DNA from: CBDCUC01 sp965222485
GTDB taxonomy: Bacteria; Pseudomonadota; Alphaproteobacteria; Rhizobiales; Hyphomicrobiaceae
Assembly: GCA_965222485.1 (NCBI GenBank)
Contig: CBDCUC010000001.1
Coordinates: 1-7,605 of the forward strand
Length of the DNA: 7,605 nt
Direction: 5' to 3'
The stretch's first letter is position 1. Every line of letters begins with the position of its first letter. Below are positions 5,623 to 7,605 of the stretch, piece after piece. The translations under genes and the position numbers were made by a program. The notes under the pieces are model-generated. The model was not told where the DNA came from. It saw only the letters and a program-made list of their open reading frames with translations, and ran no database searches.

Positions 5623-6198
5623 ATGGGTTTGGGAAAGCAGGCAAAGATACTCTCGGAGGCTCAACAGAGAGCTGTGCTGGCTTACTTGAAGAGTTCACAC
5701 CTGGCCAAACGCAATCAACTCATCTTCCTGCTCTCGTGCGATGCTGGGCTACGAGCAAAGGAAATCGCCTCCCTCGATTGGTCGATGGTCACAACATCGT
5801 CTGGGGAGTTGTCAGATAGGATTGCTCTTACTGACAGTGCTTCGAAGGGTAGGTCAGGAGGGGTGGTCTTCCTAAGTACGAGACTGTCTGCAGCTTTGCG
5901 GGACCACGCCGATAATCAAGGTCCACTAGTTGGAAACGTGATTAGATCACGGTCTGGAAAGCCAATGTCAGCCCAGGTCGTGACGAATTGGTTTTTCAAT
6001 CTGTACAAGAAGCTTGGATACGAAGGGTGCTCATCGCATTCTGGCCGGCGCACTGCCATTACCAAGTGGGCCCGGAAGATTTCGAGTGTTGGTGGCTCTC
6101 TTCGAGACGTGCAGCAACTGGCCCGACACTCCTCCTTGGCAATGACTCAGCGATACGTTGTGGTGTCCGAGGATGCGTGCCGTAAAGTGGTTGGGTGA
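5623..6198 (+). CDS. tyrosine recombinase/integrase, catalytic domain only
   Basis: This 191-residue protein has the complete set of tyrosine recombinase residues: R44 (AGLRAKEI), K75 (SKG), H139 and R142 (HSGR), H169 (ARHSS) and the nucleophile Y178 (QRYV). The family cuts and rejoins DNA at paired core sites through a 3' phosphotyrosine. Full-length members are about 300 residues or more, with an N-terminal SAM-like core-binding domain; here only about 30 residues precede the catalytic domain, so that domain is absent. ATG 5623 was chosen because GGAGGAGGAG (5607-5616) lies six bases upstream; the 34 extra codons upstream to 5521 are not domain-like. Short integrases of this kind exist as intact genes, so truncation is not certain. 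Possible roles are multimer resolution or integration of the element; a 9-N6-9 repeat upstream is a candidate target. Confidence 0.8.
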   Translation: MGLGKQAKILSEAQQRAVLAYLKSSHLAKRNQLIFLLSCDAGLRAKEIASLDWSMVTTSSGELSDRIALTDSASKGRSGGVVFLSTRLSAALRDHADNQGPLVGNVIRSRSGKPMSAQVVTNWFFNLYKKLGYEGCSSHSGRRTAITKWARKISSVGGSLRDVQQLARHSSLAMTQRYVVVSEDACRKVVG

Positions 6199-6309
6199 AG
6201 GTAGTCCTCTAGCTTCCGGATCTCCCAGGAATCTGACGATGAGAACTAGTGGCCCTTCTATGGGGTCAACGCTAATTGACGTGGCGCTGTGAAGGAAAAT
6301 AGTTGCCAA

Positions 6310-7122
6310 TCACTTAGAACATGATTCTTTGGTCACCCATATAAGATCGATGTGTTCGTGGTTGGTATCGAAATACCGATAACCATACTTCACGCCAAGT
6401 TCTAACATTTCCCGCATTTCTTTGGTGTTGCACACGTTATTTAGAATTCGCAAACGCAGGTCTCGTAGTCCTGTTCCAGATTGTAATAGACTCTCTTTTG
6501 TGAGTGCGAGCTTGTGGCTGTAGATCATCGATGCCCCAACAGGGGTTACATCGAACAAGATAGTCTGTGGATCAAGTTGTTTAGGGAGCTGTCCTTGAAG
6601 GGTTTCCGCTGCTTGGCGTGTGGCTTCAGCCAAGGTACCCTTCAAGTAGCCGGAAGCGAATTGGTGCGTGCTGGTCTTTCCTATGAACTCACCAATGGGC
6701 TTAGCTAACGAAACAGCAACGAGGACAAGTACGATTGCAAGTGCAGTTTTCGCAGTAGTGCCCAACCTGCGAAAGAACTCCTGGGCACTGTTGCGGGTGG
6801 AACTTGGTCGAGCAAGCGCCCCGTTCGCACTGGACCATTTGTCGGTGCCAGATGAATCTTCAATGCTGTGTTGAGGAGGTCGGTTCTCAGCTTGTGGTAG
6901 GGGAGACCGTTGTTCATGGCGTGAAATCGGTGCGGGAGGCGGGGTTGCAGGATTTTCATGCAACTCTGGAATATTTGAGATGGTTTTCCAGTCGCCCAAA
7001 CCTTCACGCCATACGAAAGTGAACTGATCAATCTTTTTGAGCCGCAGGAGTTCAAACAATTGAGCCTCTGTAACGGGTCCGACCGGATCTCCTTCTGTGA
7101 TGTACCACCATTCTCGCAACAT
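6310..7122 (-). CDS. GYF_2-domain membrane protein with periplasmic C-terminal domain
   Basis: Residues 5-54 match the GYF_2 (DUF4339) domain: WWYITEGDPVGPVTEAQL, then a WREG-x-x-x-W motif (38-45). A proline-rich linker follows (about 55-110), then a single membrane helix at about 124-144 and a C-terminal region of about 120 residues with cysteines at 231 and 268. GYF domains bind proline-rich peptides, and GYF_2 proteins are common in proteobacteria, usually with the domain in the cytoplasm. The charge pattern suggests the N-terminus inside and the C-terminus in the periplasm, where the two cysteines could pair. The C-terminal part, with its VKYGYRYFD segment and closing cysteine, resembles the C-terminal domain I recall from other GYF_2 proteins, but no function is known to me. 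The ATG has only a modest AGG eight bases upstream. The gene is convergent with the recombinase and divergent from the small ORFs at 7266. Confidence 0.75.
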   Translation of the reverse strand: MLREWWYITEGDPVGPVTEAQLFELLRLKKIDQFTFVWREGLGDWKTISNIPELHENPATPPPAPISRHEQRSPLPQAENRPPQHSIEDSSGTDKWSSANGALARPSSTRNSAQEFFRRLGTTAKTALAIVLVLVAVSLAKPIGEFIGKTSTHQFASGYLKGTLAEATRQAAETLQGQLPKQLDPQTILFDVTPVGASMIYSHKLALTKESLLQSGTGLRDLRLRILNNVCNTKEMREMLELGVKYGYRYFDTNHEHIDLIWVTKESCSK

Positions 7123-7160
7123 GGGGATGACCTGTCAGAGCGCTACAATAACTTCATCTA

Positions 7161-7189
7161 AGCATACGCTCTAAGGATGTTCCATCCAA
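7161..7189 (-). promoter_or_regulatory. possible promoter for the GYF_2 gene
   Basis: On the minus strand TTGGAT (7184-7189) and TATGCT (7161-7166) are 17 bases apart, matching sigma-70 boxes at 3/6 and 4/6. A small perfect inverted repeat, GGATG/CATCC (7175-7187), overlaps the spacer. Transcription would begin about 30 bases before ATG 7122. Confidence 0.25.
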
Positions 7190-7265
7190 ATATGGGACAC
7201 GAAGATACCAGCACTTTATCTAGGTTCGTGCGCCTTCAAGTGCTTCAGGAGGAGCTTAAATCGGT

Positions 7266-7433
7266 ATGACCAAAGGCCACTGGTCGTCCAATCCTTTTAT
7301 CCAAACAGTTTGGCCAGAAATGTTGAACGCTTGGTCATATGATTGGCTCTTCGCTCCTACATTCGATGAATACGCAATAAACAGGTGGAGCGTCGTTACT
7401 TGGGCACGTTCTGTGCGCAGTTTCTCCCGGTAA
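7266..7433 (+). CDS. possible tryptophan-rich small protein, 55 residues
   Basis: An ORF from ATG 7266 to TAA 7431 encodes 55 residues, six of them tryptophan, in a regular spread (W6, W16, W23, W27, W41, W46), with several phenylalanines and tyrosines. It is preceded by AGGAGGAG (7247-7254), a strong site although eleven bases from the ATG, and by an in-frame stop at 7257, which limits the start. There is no clear signal peptide and no long enough hydrophobic run for a membrane helix. The family is not recognised. An opposite-strand ORF over the same bases starts at TTG without a ribosome binding site and is less credible. A second small ORF follows 51 bases later. Confidence 0.4.
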   Translation: MTKGHWSSNPFIQTVWPEMLNAWSYDWLFAPTFDEYAINRWSVVTWARSVRSFSR

Positions 7434-7484
7434 AACGACGCCAGAGATATTGAGCAAAAGAGGTGGTCAGAGGTGAGTAAAAAG

Positions 7485-7605
7485 ATGGAAAGGCGAAAAA
7501 GAGCCGTGCCACTACACAATGAAAGCAGAGGCAGGTCAATGCAAACTTCTCAAGCCCGGCGTTTCACCGATGGGCGAAAGACTACTACGACTGTGTGCAG
7601 GTATT
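7485..7605 (+). CDS. small basic protein, runs off the right edge
   Basis: ATG 7485 is preceded by GAGGTGA (7470-7476), a strong ribosome binding site eight bases away, and the frame stays open for 40 codons to the window end. The product begins MERRKRAVPL and is strongly basic and threonine-rich near the end (TTTT). The family is not recognised. If the window is circular, the frame meets TAA at the junction (T 7605 plus AA 1-2), giving a complete 40-residue protein. Confidence 0.35.
   Translation, partial: MERRKRAVPLHNESRGRSMQTSQARRFTDGRKTTTTVCRY

Noticed and set aside
6199..6309. Possible bidirectional terminator between the convergent recombinase and GYF_2 genes.
   Set aside because: Only a short CCC/GGG pairing around 6253-6266 was found, with no T tract in either direction.
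7256..7519. A minus-strand ORF of 87 codons over the right end.
   Set aside because: It starts at TTG with no ribosome binding site and opposes two + strand ORFs with good ribosome binding sites.
1..7605. CRISPR arrays, tRNA genes, insertion sequence ends and toxin-antitoxin pairs.
   Set aside because: No regularly spaced repeats, cloverleaf sequences or paired terminal repeats were seen. The ribbon-helix-helix gene is better explained as a copG-rep unit than as an antitoxin, because its partner is a Rep and not a toxin.

Overview
The window is a compact stretch of about 7.6 kb, intermediate in base composition (by eye somewhat under half G+C), that looks like a small plasmid or plasmid-derived mobile element of a Gram-negative bacterium, most likely a proteobacterium. 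The evidence is a HUH-type replication protein preceded by a ribbon-helix-helix (CopG-like) gene, a ParA-family ATPase operon, a short tyrosine recombinase, and a GYF_2 membrane protein with the N-in/C-out layout common in proteobacteria. There are no rRNA or tRNA genes, and I recognise no metabolic, resistance or conjugation genes. The exact taxon cannot be read from the sequence.

Layout. 1-150: a terminator-like hairpin, then a promoter with a perfect TATAAT and an overlapping inverted repeat. 154-346: a ribbon-helix-helix gene that reads through only if one base is skipped near 250. 336-935 (+): the HUH Rep protein, with a strong ribosome binding site lying inside the end of the ribbon-helix-helix gene. 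1147-3103 (-): a tightly coupled three-gene operon, in transcription order a five-helix membrane protein, a ParA-like ATPase and a coiled-coil protein that may be its partition partner. 3381-4290 (-): a run of small unknown genes, including one small exported protein. 4291-4748: a divergent, gene-free region with mutually exclusive stem-loops. 4749-5363 (+): an unknown soluble protein. 5364-5622: a regulatory or recombination region with a perfect 9-N6-9 inverted repeat. 5623-6198 (+): a tyrosine recombinase that consists of the catalytic domain only. 6310-7122 (-): a GYF_2 protein with one membrane helix and a probable periplasmic domain. 7266-7605 (+): a tryptophan-rich small ORF and a second small ORF that runs off the window.

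How it may work together (inference). Rep and its ribbon-helix-helix neighbour would handle copying and copy control, ParA and its small partner would handle segregation, and the recombinase could resolve multimers or integrate the element. The remaining genes (membrane, exported and GYF_2 proteins and two unknown soluble proteins) are accessory cargo. If the window is a complete circle, the last ORF meets a stop codon exactly across the junction and is followed by the terminator-like hairpin at 17-41. This fits a 7605-bp circular plasmid but does not prove it.
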